Assembly: GCA_002396385.1 (NCBI GenBank)
Contig: DGTD01000075.1
Span: forward strand, 47,555-69,901
Direction of reading: 5' to 3'
From: Bacteroidales bacterium UBA4345
GTDB lineage: Bacteria; Bacteroidota; Bacteroidia; Bacteroidales; Paludibacteraceae
Length of the DNA stretch: 22,347 nt
Shown here: piece by piece, positions 6,797 to 15,227 of the stretch
Layout of the letters: each line of letters opens with the position of its first letter
Numbering within the stretch: position 1 is the stretch's first letter
Position numbers and translations under genes: made by a program
Notes under the pieces: generated by a model
Database searches by the model: none
What the model saw: the letters and a program-made list of their open reading frames with translations, nothing else
What the model was told of the DNA's origin: nothing

Positions 6797-8314
6797 ATGA
6801 TAAAAAAGATCTTAGTTGCCAATCGTGGCGAAATCGCAGTGCGCGTAATGCGCTCTTGCAAGGAAATGGGTATCAGTACTGTAGCTGTATTCTCGGAAGC
6901 TGATCGTATGTCACGCCACGTGTCTTATGCCGATGAGGCTTGTTGTATTGGTGGTCCTGTCTCAAAAGACAGTTACCTGAATATCGACAATATTATTGCA
7001 GCTGCAAAACGTTTCAAGGTAGATGCTATCCATCCGGGGTACGGCTTCCTATCGGAAAATGCGACTTTTGCTGAACGTTGTGAGAAGGAAGGCATTATTT
7101 TTATTGGTGCACCTGTGAAAGCTATGGTGGAAATGGGCGACAAAATTAATGCCCGCACCACTATGATTGCTGCCGGTGTCCCTGTTGTCCCTGGAACGCA
7201 CGAGAACCTCGAGACTGTAGAGCAGGCTAAAAAGCAGGCGGCTGAAATTGGCCTGCCTGTCCTTTTCAAAGCTTCGGCTGGTGGTGGTGGCATGGGTATA
7301 CGTCTTGCCCGCACAATGGACGAGGTGGTTGAGGCCTACACTGCGGCTAAGAGCGAGGCAAAGGCTAATTTTGCCAGCGACTTGGTCTATATTGAGAAAT
7401 TTATTGAAAATCCGCACCATATAGAATTCCAGATAATGGGCGATAAGTTTGGCACTGTGTTGCACCTTTGCGACCGTGAGTGCTCGGTACAGCGTCGCCA
7501 TCAGAAAGTGGTCGAGGAAAGTCCTTCTCCACTTATGACTCCTGAACTCCGCAAGGCTATGGGCGAGGTGGCTGTAAAAGCCGGTAAGGCCGTAGGATAT
7601 GTGGGTGCGGGTACCATTGAATTTATGGTCGATAACAACCGTAACTTCTACTTCCTTGAAATGAATACCCGTTTGCAGGTTGAACACCCGATTACTGAGG
7701 AAGTGCTCGGACTTGACCTTGTCAAACTACAAATAAAAGTTGCCGATGGTCAGCCTTTGGGCTTGAAACAGGAGGAAATCAGCCAGCGTGGACACGCTAT
7801 CGAGTGCCGTATCTGTGCTGAGGATGCTGAAAATAACTTTACTCCGGCTCCTGGCTTTATCAAACAACTTACCGAACCGCTTGGTATCGGTACACGCGTA
7901 GACAGCTACGTGTATGAGGGATACGAAATTCCTATCTTCTACGATTCTATGATTGGTAAGCTCATCGTTTGGGCCACTAACCGCGAGTATGCTATTGAGC
8001 GTATGCGCCGTGTCCTTTACGAATACAAGATTACCGGTGTTAAGACCAACATCAGCTACCTCCGTAAAATTATGGATGTGCCTGATTTCGTGGAGGGACA
8101 TTACGACACTGGCTTCTTGGAAAAGAATGCCGATTTGCTGGCTGGCGAGAAAACTTACGAGGCTTCTAAGTCTGAGGCTGAAGATATCGCTATCTTGGCT
8201 TCTTATATGGACTATATCGTCAACCTCGACGAGAACAACACTTCCCGCTCGGGCGATAACCGCCCAATCAGCCGCTGGCGCGAGTTCGGAAAACGAGCTA
8301 TGATTAGAATTTAA
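6797..8314 (+). CDS. accC: biotin carboxylase subunit of an acyl-CoA carboxylase
   Basis: A 505-residue ATP-grasp biotin carboxylase that would carboxylate the biotin on the carrier protein encoded next, using ATP and bicarbonate. The start at 6797 (MIKKILVANRGEIAVR) is chosen because that is the conserved N-terminus of the family; an upstream in-frame ATG at 6758 would add 13 non-homologous residues. GGGGMG at residues 162-167 is the ATP-binding glycine loop, and EMNTRLQVEHP at 288-298 holds the catalytic Glu288 and Arg292, the same numbers as in E. coli AccC. The C-terminus extends about 55 residues past the E. coli length, which is usual for Bacteroidetes homologues. It is the first gene of a three-gene operon, followed 27 bp later by the carrier. 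Confidence 0.93.
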   Translation: MIKKILVANRGEIAVRVMRSCKEMGISTVAVFSEADRMSRHVSYADEACCIGGPVSKDSYLNIDNIIAAAKRFKVDAIHPGYGFLSENATFAERCEKEGIIFIGAPVKAMVEMGDKINARTTMIAAGVPVVPGTHENLETVEQAKKQAAEIGLPVLFKASAGGGGMGIRLARTMDEVVEAYTAAKSEAKANFASDLVYIEKFIENPHHIEFQIMGDKFGTVLHLCDRECSVQRRHQKVVEESPSPLMTPELRKAMGEVAVKAGKAVGYVGAGTIEFMVDNNRNFYFLEMNTRLQVEHPITEEVLGLDLVKLQIKVADGQPLGLKQEEISQRGHAIECRICAEDAENNFTPAPGFIKQLTEPLGIGTRVDSYVYEGYEIPIFYDSMIGKLIVWATNREYAIERMRRVLYEYKITGVKTNISYLRKIMDVPDFVEGHYDTGFLEKNADLLAGEKTYEASKSEAEDIAILASYMDYIVNLDENNTSRSGDNRPISRWREFGKRAMIRI

Positions 8315-8341
8315 TTTTAGAAGAAAACCCAAAATTATTAT

Positions 8342-8875
8342 ATGGAAGTTCATGTAGGTAACCGTATTGCTAATGTCGAACTCATTAGCAAAGATGGAAA
8401 TAAGGTCCAGATTAAGATCGATGATAAAGAATATGACATCGACTTTATTATGGCCGAAAACGGTGTCTGCTCTATCCTCACTGGCGATGGTAAGTCGTAC
8501 AATGCGGAGTTGAAGCGTTCTGACGACGGACGTTCTTATCAGGTAAACACTCATTTTAATACCTATCCGGTCGAGATAATCGACTCTCAGGCTAAATACC
8601 TCCGTAACCGCAAGAAGGATGCTGGTGCTGAAACCCAAGACCACATCGCTTCTCCTATGCCAGGCAAGGTTGTGAAAATACTTGTTAACGAGGGCGACAA
8701 GGTCAAAGCTGGCACTAGTGTTATTGTTGTTGAGGCTATGAAGATGCAGAGTGACTATAAGGTTACTGCCGACTGCATCATTAAGGCTATTCTTGTTAAG
8801 GAAAATGACGTTATCGATGGTAACCAGACCCTTATACAGTTGATGCCGGATCCCGATGCCAAGCCTGAAGATTAA
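8342..8875 (+). CDS. biotin carboxyl carrier protein of the acyl-CoA carboxylase
   Basis: A 177-residue protein with a C-terminal biotinyl domain (residues about 100-170). The biotinylation motif EAMKM places the modified lysine at Lys134. The typical ASPMPGKVVKILVNEGDKV lead-in precedes it, and PMPGK is the usual start of the first beta strand. The N-terminal 95 residues form a beta-rich region (VELISKDGNKVQIKIDDKEY) that probably docks to the carboxylase or carboxyltransferase, as in other three-subunit enzymes. It shuttles carboxybiotin between the products of the flanking genes. It is 27 bp downstream of the biotin carboxylase gene and 96 bp upstream of the carboxyltransferase gene. Confidence 0.92.
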   Translation: MEVHVGNRIANVELISKDGNKVQIKIDDKEYDIDFIMAENGVCSILTGDGKSYNAELKRSDDGRSYQVNTHFNTYPVEIIDSQAKYLRNRKKDAGAETQDHIASPMPGKVVKILVNEGDKVKAGTSVIVVEAMKMQSDYKVTADCIIKAILVKENDVIDGNQTLIQLMPDPDAKPED

Positions 8876-8971
8876 ATAATTTCTTAAAAGAGCAAAAAAC
8901 TGCAGGTGGTGGCGTCCTTTCCAACGGGTCTTTTACAGACTTAAAGCCTTTCACCTCTAAACTAAATATTT

Positions 8972-10507
8972 ATGGAAAGCAGAGAGAAAAGAGTTGAGGA
9001 ATTCCTCGAGAGAAATAAGCAAGCTGATCTCGGTGGCGGACAAGCCCGCATCGACAAACAGCACGATTCTGGTAAGATGACCGCTCGTGAGCGTATCAAC
9101 ACGCTCCTTGATCCGAATACTTTTGTTGAAATCGACAAGTTCGTTCTTCACAATTGTTCTAACTTCGGTATGGACAAAAAGAAGTTCGATGGTGATGGTA
9201 TCGTTTCTGGTTATGGTAAGATTGACGGCCGTCTGGTTTTCGTTTATGCTTACGATTTCACCATTTGTGGAGGTTCTCTAAGCCGTACCAATGCCAACAA
9301 GATTGTTAAGGTGCAAAGAATGGCTTTGAAGATGGGGGCTCCTATCATCGCTATTAACGACTCGGGTGGTGCCCGCATTCAAGAGGGTATCTCTTCTCTG
9401 GCTGGTTATGGCGATATCTTCTACCAGAATACTATTGCTTCGGGTGTTATCCCTCAAATTTCTGTCATTATGGGCCCTTGTGCTGGTGGTGCCTGTTATT
9501 CACCTGCACTTACCGACTTCATCTTTATGGTGAAGGAACAGAGCCATATGTTCGTTACTGGTCCTGATGTTGTTAAGACCGTTACCCACGAAGAGGTTGA
9601 CAAGGAAGAGTTAGGTGGCGCTGCTGTTCACGCTTCTCGTAGTGGTGTTTGCCATTTTGTTGGAGAAACCGAGGAGGATACCTTGATGATGGTTCGCGAG
9701 TTGTTGAGCTTCCTGCCTTCTAACAACATTGAAGATCCGCTTATTATGCCTACCCAGGATAATCCGAACCGTATCATCGAGTCGCTTGATGAACTGATTC
9801 CTGAAGATCCAAGCAAACCTTACGATATCAAGAAGATTATCGAGGAAATTGCCGATGACCATAACTTCTTTGAAATTCATGCTAATTTCGCTCAGAATAT
9901 TGTTGTCGGATTCATACGCCTCGATGGTAAGACGGTTGGTATTGTTGCCGATCAGCCTGCTTTCCAGGCTGGTGTGCTCGATATTGACTCTTCTGACAAG
10001 GCTGCACGATTCATCCGTTTCTGCGACTGCTTCAATATCCCTATCGTTACGCTTGAAGATGTGCCTGGTTTCTTGCCTGGTTGCACTCAGGAACACAACG
10101 GTATCATCCGTCACGGTGCTAAGATTGTTTATGCTTATGTCGAGGCTTCTGTACCTAAGATTACAATCATTACCCGTAAGGCTTATGGTGGTGCCTACAT
10201 CGTTATGTCGTCTAAACATACTGGTTGCGATATTAACTTCGCTTACCCTTCGGCTGAAATTGCCGTTATGGGTGCCGAAGGTGCGGTTAACATCCTTTAC
10301 CGTAACTTGAGCGACGAGGATAAGAAGAAGACTATCGAGGAATACGAAAAGACTTTCTCTAATCCTTATCGTGCTGCTGAGTTGGGTTATGTTGACGAAA
10401 TCATCATGCCTTCTCAGACGCGTGCTAAGTTGATTCAGGCCCTCGATATGGCTCAAAACAAGGTTCGCAGTACTCCTGCCAAAAAACACGGAAATATCCC
10501 GCTTTAA
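8972..10507 (+). CDS. acyl-CoA carboxyltransferase beta subunit (propionyl/acetyl-CoA type)
   Basis: A 511-residue two-crotonase-domain carboxyltransferase of the PccB/AccD5/MmdA family, moving CO2 from carboxybiotin to an acyl-CoA. The N-terminal half has DSGGARIQEG and GPCAGGACYSPALTDF (acyl-CoA side oxyanion loop). The C-terminal half has DVPGFLPG, KAYGGAYIVMSSKH (residues 403-416) and PSAEIAVMGAEGAVNI (carboxybiotin side). Ile410 sits at the position reported as Asp422 in Streptomyces PccB (propionyl-CoA) and Ile in AccB, which bears on acyl-chain choice; decarboxylase-type MmdA proteins may also have Ile there, so substrate cannot be settled. The biotin carboxylase gene in the operon argues for an ATP-driven carboxylase over a sodium-pump decarboxylase. 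An efficient terminator follows 30 bp after the stop. Confidence 0.92.
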   Translation: MESREKRVEEFLERNKQADLGGGQARIDKQHDSGKMTARERINTLLDPNTFVEIDKFVLHNCSNFGMDKKKFDGDGIVSGYGKIDGRLVFVYAYDFTICGGSLSRTNANKIVKVQRMALKMGAPIIAINDSGGARIQEGISSLAGYGDIFYQNTIASGVIPQISVIMGPCAGGACYSPALTDFIFMVKEQSHMFVTGPDVVKTVTHEEVDKEELGGAAVHASRSGVCHFVGETEEDTLMMVRELLSFLPSNNIEDPLIMPTQDNPNRIIESLDELIPEDPSKPYDIKKIIEEIADDHNFFEIHANFAQNIVVGFIRLDGKTVGIVADQPAFQAGVLDIDSSDKAARFIRFCDCFNIPIVTLEDVPGFLPGCTQEHNGIIRHGAKIVYAYVEASVPKITIITRKAYGGAYIVMSSKHTGCDINFAYPSAEIAVMGAEGAVNILYRNLSDEDKKKTIEEYEKTFSNPYRAAELGYVDEIIMPSQTRAKLIQALDMAQNKVRSTPAKKHGNIPL

Positions 10508-10537
10508 GTTCAGATATCAAATTAAAGTCATAATACT

Positions 10538-10575
10538 AACGGGTATAACGTTCAAAACGTTATACCCGTTTTTTT
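10538..10575 (+). terminator. Rho-independent terminator of the carboxylase operon
   Basis: AACGGGTATAACGTT (10538-10552) pairs perfectly over 15 bp with AACGTTATACCCGTT (10556-10570) around a 3-nt loop, followed directly by a run of T to 10575. This is a textbook intrinsic terminator. Confidence 0.93.
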
Positions 10576-10667
10576 GTCCTTTTGTTTTTATTGTTGTGTT
10601 TTTTACCTAATTTAGAGGCGTTATAAGTTTTTGCTATACAGATTTTCTACAAACTACATTCTTTTTT

Positions 10668-12512
10668 ATGATGAGGACTGCAATACTGCTGGTTCTTTCT
10701 CTTGTGCTACACTTTCAGGTTTGTGCTGTTTCTTTGTTGACTATTGATGCTGAACGTGACAAGTACGAGGAAGGACATACGGCTAACTTTTCGTTTACCT
10801 ATATACAGACTGAGGGTTGCTATTTTCCTGATGCTGTGAAGGTTAAAGATGGATGGGACTTCGACGGTTTGGAGGTTCAGGGTAAGTCTATTGTGTCTTC
10901 TGACCCGTATGTGGCAGGTAAGGCAGCCTTCAAATACTCGTTAGCCTATAATTCTTTTGTCTCGCTGGTCGCGACGCTGAACTACAACAATGCTTTTGTC
11001 GCTACGGTTCGTAAAAACATCAATTTGGGCTATGATGCGTCCATTCAGGTAAGTCGTGGTCTTGAAACGTATGTCAAATTGTTTGTCCGTGGCGAACAAA
11101 TTAGTACGGTCTCTCTGAAAAACGGACCTTCCGATTTAAAACTGAGTATTGATGTGAAGGGGAAGAATTTGCGTGTCTGGGTCGACTCCGACACTCTTGT
11201 CCCTCCGGTTTTAACGTACAACAATCTGGAAGAGGTTGATGGCTATTTCCAAATCAAGAATGGTGCTTTTATGTCTTCAGAAGCCAAGTCTTCTGCCTTC
11301 TACAACGTGTCGTGCAGAACGGACTATGCCTATGGCTTGCAATTTATTTTGAACAAGGTCGACGGGTCTTATATACATGATGTTTTGAAAAACGACAACC
11401 GCCTGTTATATGCCGAATATGTACAATCGTCAGAATTGTCGGAAGGTATGCAAAAGCTCATCGACTCGTTGGGAATAAGTATTCCAAAATTCAAACACTC
11501 TGCAAAGCCCCCTTATTTTTACAACAGCACGAACGACAATGGTTATTGGTATTGCGATAACCAGCCAACTACCATGGCACAACCCATTCCTTACAGTTCG
11601 GTTTTCCATATCAAATGGCAGGAACGTATCGATTCTTGCGGACCTCGGTTGCAAAACCGTGTTACAGTAAGGCTTTATGGACATGAAGATGGAGAAATCA
11701 GTGCCACACATTCCTGCCCGTGCTCCGAGAACACGTGCTTTCTCGACTCTGTCTACATCAGTGCGCCTGCCTCGTCTTTTTGCCAGGGTGAGACGCTACC
11801 GCTGACGGCGGAATTGGTTGGTAAGGAGGTTCTCGACAAAGAAAAATTTGATTATCAGTGGACGGTGAATGGTATTCCCGTTCCCGAAACAAGCGATGTG
11901 CTCACTACTTCTATTCCTGGAAATTTTGGCGTTAGGGTTACAAAGTCGGGCGATCTGTCTTGTGCGGCCTCCAGTCAGTTTTTTACGGTCCGTACCGACG
12001 AGCGGCCTGTGCTGAACCTGAAAGACACTACAGGGTGTTCCGGACCGGGTGTGGTCCTTACCGCTATATCGTCGCAGGATTATAAGCCTTTTTTCTCCTA
12101 CAAATGGAATACGGGCTCAAAAGAAAGATTTATAAAGGTGAGGGAGTCGGGCGTTTATTCTGTAACAGTCCAGAATGGGCAGTGTGCCGATTCTGCCGAG
12201 GCATTTGTGGAAGTTGAACCTTGCACACTGCCATCTCTCGACGGCCTTCAGATTCAGAATGTGGTGACTCCGAATGGTGACGGGGTGAACGATTTCTTCC
12301 AAATTCCGCTCCTTGTTGAACGTTTCCCACGCTCAAGGGTTTCACTATACAACCGTTATGGAGAACTTCTGTATGAAAAAAATGCGGAAGAGTTTAAATG
12401 GGACGGTTCTTATTGCGGACACCGGCTTCCTTCCGGCGATTATTGGTACGAAATTTATGTGCCCGGACTTTACCGCTATTATCTGGGGCATGTGACGCTT
12501 TTGTGGCAATGA
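10668..12512 (+). CDS. secreted protein with type B T9SS (gliding-motility type) C-terminal sorting domain
   Basis: A 614-residue protein. Residues 1-22 are a Sec signal peptide (MMRTAILLVLSLVLHFQVCA). Residues about 23-350 match no family I recognise. Two Ig/PKD-like modules follow (about 360-443 and 445-518), the first with YQWTVNG and the second with YKWNTG, then GVYSVTV and paired cysteines. The C-terminus (about 519-614) is the CHU_C sorting domain: TPNGDGVNDFF at 534-544, then SLYNRYGELLY and KWDG, LPSGDYWYEI. In this family it directs passage through the outer membrane by the type IX system. The protein is therefore predicted to be exported to the surface or medium. No T9SS component genes are in the window. 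It sits alone: the upstream operon is terminated and the next gene converges with it. No clear -7 box was found upstream. Confidence 0.85.
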   Translation: MMRTAILLVLSLVLHFQVCAVSLLTIDAERDKYEEGHTANFSFTYIQTEGCYFPDAVKVKDGWDFDGLEVQGKSIVSSDPYVAGKAAFKYSLAYNSFVSLVATLNYNNAFVATVRKNINLGYDASIQVSRGLETYVKLFVRGEQISTVSLKNGPSDLKLSIDVKGKNLRVWVDSDTLVPPVLTYNNLEEVDGYFQIKNGAFMSSEAKSSAFYNVSCRTDYAYGLQFILNKVDGSYIHDVLKNDNRLLYAEYVQSSELSEGMQKLIDSLGISIPKFKHSAKPPYFYNSTNDNGYWYCDNQPTTMAQPIPYSSVFHIKWQERIDSCGPRLQNRVTVRLYGHEDGEISATHSCPCSENTCFLDSVYISAPASSFCQGETLPLTAELVGKEVLDKEKFDYQWTVNGIPVPETSDVLTTSIPGNFGVRVTKSGDLSCAASSQFFTVRTDERPVLNLKDTTGCSGPGVVLTAISSQDYKPFFSYKWNTGSKERFIKVRESGVYSVTVQNGQCADSAEAFVEVEPCTLPSLDGLQIQNVVTPNGDGVNDFFQIPLLVERFPRSRVSLYNRYGELLYEKNAEEFKWDGSYCGHRLPSGDYWYEIYVPGLYRYYLGHVTLLWQ

Positions 12513-12525
12513 CGTGCCATCTCCT

Positions 12526-13440
12526 CTAAACACCTATTATACTTGCTACAAGCGGTATGGTTATAACCGAAAACAGGTTGGTCAGAAATGTGGCTTGGGT
12601 TATAATTCCCATATCACGGTTATATTTCAAACAGAGAATGGTTCCGTAGGCGGCTACTGGTGTGGCTATAACTATGGTATTGATGCGTACAACTTCGCTG
12701 TTGAATCCCATAAGTGTAAACAGCCCATAGAGTAGTAGCGGTGCGGCGAAGAGCTTTATGCCGGCTGATATGTATATCCGCCAGGTGCCGACCATCTTTT
12801 TCAGGGGCATTTGCGCCATCTGGCTGCCGATAATCAGTAACGATGCCGGTACGGTTATGTTGCCTAATAGTGTTATGGGTTTACTGACCACTTCGGGTAT
12901 GTTGTTCCAACCCATAAAGACAATCAGTATGGAGATGTAAGACGCTAACATGGGAGTGCTGATGAGGGTCTTCCAGTTGAACCTTATCTTTCCACCTCCC
13001 GATACCAGTGCGGCGCCTAAGACGAAAACAAAGAAGGTGTTCGGAAAATTCAACACGCTGGCATAGAAGATGGCACTCGTGCCGAAAATTGAGGCTACAA
13101 TGGGGTACCCTATGAATCCAACATTCCCGAATATCATCATAAATCCGTAGATGCCTTTCTCCCCTTCTTTTGGCTTGAGTGCGTTAGGCAGGAATAGCGC
13201 AATGGGTGTTAATAGAAGGTAGGTTAGGAACCCGATTGCCAACAAGGGAAGAATAAGGTCTCTGTCTGGTAAGCGGTCGCCCATTACTGATGATAAAACA
13301 AGGGCGGGACATGTGAAATCGATAATTAGTCCCGATAGCTTCTTGTCGCTGTCTGCTGTTGTGTAGTGCAGGCGGTTGGCTACAAATCCAACCAACACTA
13401 AGGCGAACAACTCTAGCATAGTAAATGTCAGCTGTTGCAT
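12526..13440 (-). CDS. AEC family transporter (auxin efflux carrier-like permease)
   Basis: A 304-residue integral membrane protein with about ten hydrophobic segments arranged as two inverted five-helix halves, typical of the AEC/BART superfamily. Family features include DFTCPALVLSS in the first half, GNVGFIGYPIV in the middle, VPASLLIIGSQMA, and TPVAAYGTILCLKY near the C-terminus. Bacterial members transport carboxylates such as malate or malonate, or are uncharacterised; the substrate here cannot be called. It is a single gene with a -7 box 29 bp upstream. Its stop lies only 13 bp from the stop of the converging T9SS-substrate gene, with no obvious terminator between them. Confidence 0.9.
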   Translation of the reverse strand: MQQLTFTMLELFALVLVGFVANRLHYTTADSDKKLSGLIIDFTCPALVLSSVMGDRLPDRDLILPLLAIGFLTYLLLTPIALFLPNALKPKEGEKGIYGFMMIFGNVGFIGYPIVASIFGTSAIFYASVLNFPNTFFVFVLGAALVSGGGKIRFNWKTLISTPMLASYISILIVFMGWNNIPEVVSKPITLLGNITVPASLLIIGSQMAQMPLKKMVGTWRIYISAGIKLFAAPLLLYGLFTLMGFNSEVVRINTIVIATPVAAYGTILCLKYNRDMGIITQATFLTNLFSVITIPLVASIIGV

Positions 13441-13468
13441 ATATTTATATCCATCTCTTTTGGTGTCG

Positions 13469-13476
13469 CAAAGTTA
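13469..13476 (-). promoter_or_regulatory. -7 promoter box of the AEC transporter gene
   Basis: TAACTTTG on the minus strand is an exact TAnnTTTG match, placed 29 bp upstream of the ATG at 13440. No -33 TTG is found at the right distance. Confidence 0.5.
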
Positions 13477-13572
13477 AGCATTTTTGTGCGTGTTCCCCCA
13501 TCATAAATGCAATTATCCATATCTGCTTATTTTTGGTGCACTTTTGCTCTTTTTTTGCACTGTACCACATCT

Positions 13573-13580
13573 TAATTTTG
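13573..13580 (+). promoter_or_regulatory. -7 promoter box of the DUF4272 gene
   Basis: TAATTTTG is an exact TAnnTTTG match about 40 bp before the ATG at 13622. The T-rich tract upstream contains TTG at 13555-13557, closer than usual, so the -33 element is uncertain. Confidence 0.5.
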
Positions 13581-13621
13581 TTGTGTTAATAAAAACTAGT
13601 AAAAATCTAAAATTTAGTATT

Positions 13622-14827
13622 ATGAAAAAACAAAACGGTGAAAACTCATGGCAACAGTTTGACGTAACCTTTTATAGCTATAGAAGCGACGCTGAAAACT
13701 TTATCGAATATCTGAAAGATGTGATGCAGAAAGTGGTTACCGAGGTTGAGGAGACTGAAGAAGGTAAGTTTAAACTTACCCTTTTCGATGGAAGTCCTGT
13801 TTTTGCCAGAGTGCATTCCGATGCCCAATATGTTAAGTCGCAAATCAGCGGTATGGCGGGCTATTTTTCGCAGGCTCCTGTCGCCAATCAAGACGTGAAG
13901 TCTGCGGCTATCACTCAAATACAGTTGTTTAAGTATATAGCTTCTGTTTCTTTATTCTTTAATGATAATAAAGACAGATCGCAGACCTTGTACGGATTCT
14001 TATTTGATGTGGCGGAAAAGGCTGGCGCCTTTATGCTGACGGCCGATATGCGTCTCTTCGATTCTGAAAATAGAACCCTTATCGCAAAAGACGGCAGCAC
14101 CGACTTCGACGAATTCTATCCCATGTCAGACAAGTCTGTTGTCACTGAAATTAAGGAAGAACAATGCGATAAGGAAAGAAGGGAACGCTCGTTGGATGTG
14201 TTACGTAAACTCGGACTTCCTTTTATTGAGAAGAAGTCAGTTCCTGTTGCAGAAAAAGATGCTCAGATTGCATCTAAAGAAGAGCTTATCCACCGTCTGG
14301 CTTGTGTGTTCACTGCCAGTGCATGTGCCGACACTTGCGTCAACTCTCCAGAGGACGCACCGCAAGATGTCGAGAATTTCAGAAACTTTTTTGAGAAGAA
14401 TTTCAACATCAGCAAATACGTGTCGGAATATGAGAAACGCTACATTTCCGATCCTTTGAACCACGACAAATATCACTCAACACATACTTGGCGTTACGAG
14501 TGCTGCTACGTTATGCTGTGGGCGCTTGGCTTGGTCGATGCCGATCTCCCTTCACAGTGCTGCGATGCTGGTGAAATCTGCAAACTTATGTTCCATACCA
14601 ATTTCGACGATCTTTGCGCGAAGGCTAATATGCGGAGCAAAGAGGAAATTCTCGATAAACTCGACTTGGTTTATCGCATCAACTGGGCTTGTGTTGAGGC
14701 TAGAATCAAACACCAGGAGGTGAATGCGGTCGATCCTACAGTAACTTACTTCTGGCATTATGCCCTTAATTGGATTGCAGGCGTTGATGGTATAAAAGAT
14801 TGGGACAAGATTCAGCCTAACACCTGA
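13622..14827 (+). CDS. DUF4272 domain-containing protein
   Basis: A 401-residue soluble protein. The start at 13622 (MKKQNGENSW) is preferred because it follows the -7 box at 13573-13580; a longer frame from 13484 would begin upstream of that promoter and overlap the divergent promoter region. Residues about 190-395 look like DUF4272: LDVLRKLGLPFIE, then a tryptophan-rich core with WRYECCYVMLWALGL, and a closing RINWACVEARI / TVTYFWHYALNWI. The N-terminal 180 residues (YSYRSDAENFIEYLKDV onward) are an extra region not recognised; families with DUF4272 often carry such fusions. There is no signal peptide, and the function of the domain is unknown. It is a single-gene unit, with a terminator about 80 bp downstream. 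Domain call is by recognition only. Confidence 0.75.
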   Translation: MKKQNGENSWQQFDVTFYSYRSDAENFIEYLKDVMQKVVTEVEETEEGKFKLTLFDGSPVFARVHSDAQYVKSQISGMAGYFSQAPVANQDVKSAAITQIQLFKYIASVSLFFNDNKDRSQTLYGFLFDVAEKAGAFMLTADMRLFDSENRTLIAKDGSTDFDEFYPMSDKSVVTEIKEEQCDKERRERSLDVLRKLGLPFIEKKSVPVAEKDAQIASKEELIHRLACVFTASACADTCVNSPEDAPQDVENFRNFFEKNFNISKYVSEYEKRYISDPLNHDKYHSTHTWRYECCYVMLWALGLVDADLPSQCCDAGEICKLMFHTNFDDLCAKANMRSKEEILDKLDLVYRINWACVEARIKHQEVNAVDPTVTYFWHYALNWIAGVDGIKDWDKIQPNT

Positions 14828-14905
14828 TTCTTATAAGTCTCTATCTTGTTTACAGAATTAATGCTACAAATTATCGTCTAAAAATCTTAACTTTTATATA
14901 AACCC

Positions 14906-14943
14906 CACCCACGAAAAGTTTCTTACGTGGGTGATTTTTTTTA
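14906..14943 (+). terminator. Rho-independent terminator after the DUF4272 gene
   Basis: CACCCACG (14906-14913) pairs with CGTGGGTG (14926-14933), with extra A/T pairing possible inside the 12-nt loop, followed by A and a run of nine T. It lies about 80 bp after the stop at 14827. Confidence 0.85.
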
Positions 14944-14986
14944 TTCTTTTCAGAGTAATAGTCGTATTTATAGAGTTGCAATACCT

Positions 14987-15157
14987 ATGGTGTCCAATAT
15001 GCGGTCTCGAGTAAAGAATTATTTGTCAAATGCCTTGTCAAACTCGGGCAGCGCAATCTCCGGATTTTTAGCCAAGCCTTTTGTCGCCTCTTTGAATTTT
15101 AATCCTAATATGATTAGGCTTACGGTTCTTTTGTTCTTTTTTATTGTCTTGGACTGA
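14987..15157 (+). CDS. possible small PspC-like membrane protein
   Basis: A 56-residue frame starting MVSNMRSRVK. The C-terminal 30 residues, with GFLAKPFVASLNFNPNMIRL then a hydrophobic TVLLFFFIV, resemble the end of a PspC domain (GlxxxxxxFxIxPxxxRLxxVLL) with a single membrane helix. The frame is also open upstream to 14927, but that ATG sits inside the preceding terminator and is unlikely to be used. No promoter box or ribosome-binding site was seen. It could be a small gene, a decayed PspC fragment or chance. Confidence 0.3.
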   Translation: MVSNMRSRVKNYLSNALSNSGSAISGFLAKPFVASLNFNPNMIRLTVLLFFFIVLD

Positions 15158-15227
15158 CCGATAATTCCTTGATGAATATGTTAGTCTCTCTTCAATAAAA
15201 TACAATCATAAAATGTGATAGGGCTTT

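Larger units (their letters stand above)
14828..15227. other. 400-bp region between DUF4272 and Fic genes
   Basis: It contains the terminator at 14906-14943 and one possible small ORF (14987-15157, listed separately). The remainder is AT-rich and shows no promoter match, RNA gene or mobile-element end that I can support. The final 70 bases before the Fic stop include no clear terminator for the Fic gene. Confidence 0.6.

Noticed and set aside
13484..13621. N-terminal extension of the DUF4272 protein from 13484
   Set aside because: It starts upstream of the -7 box at 13573 and encodes a hydrophobic stretch out of character with the soluble protein; ATG at 13622 fits better.
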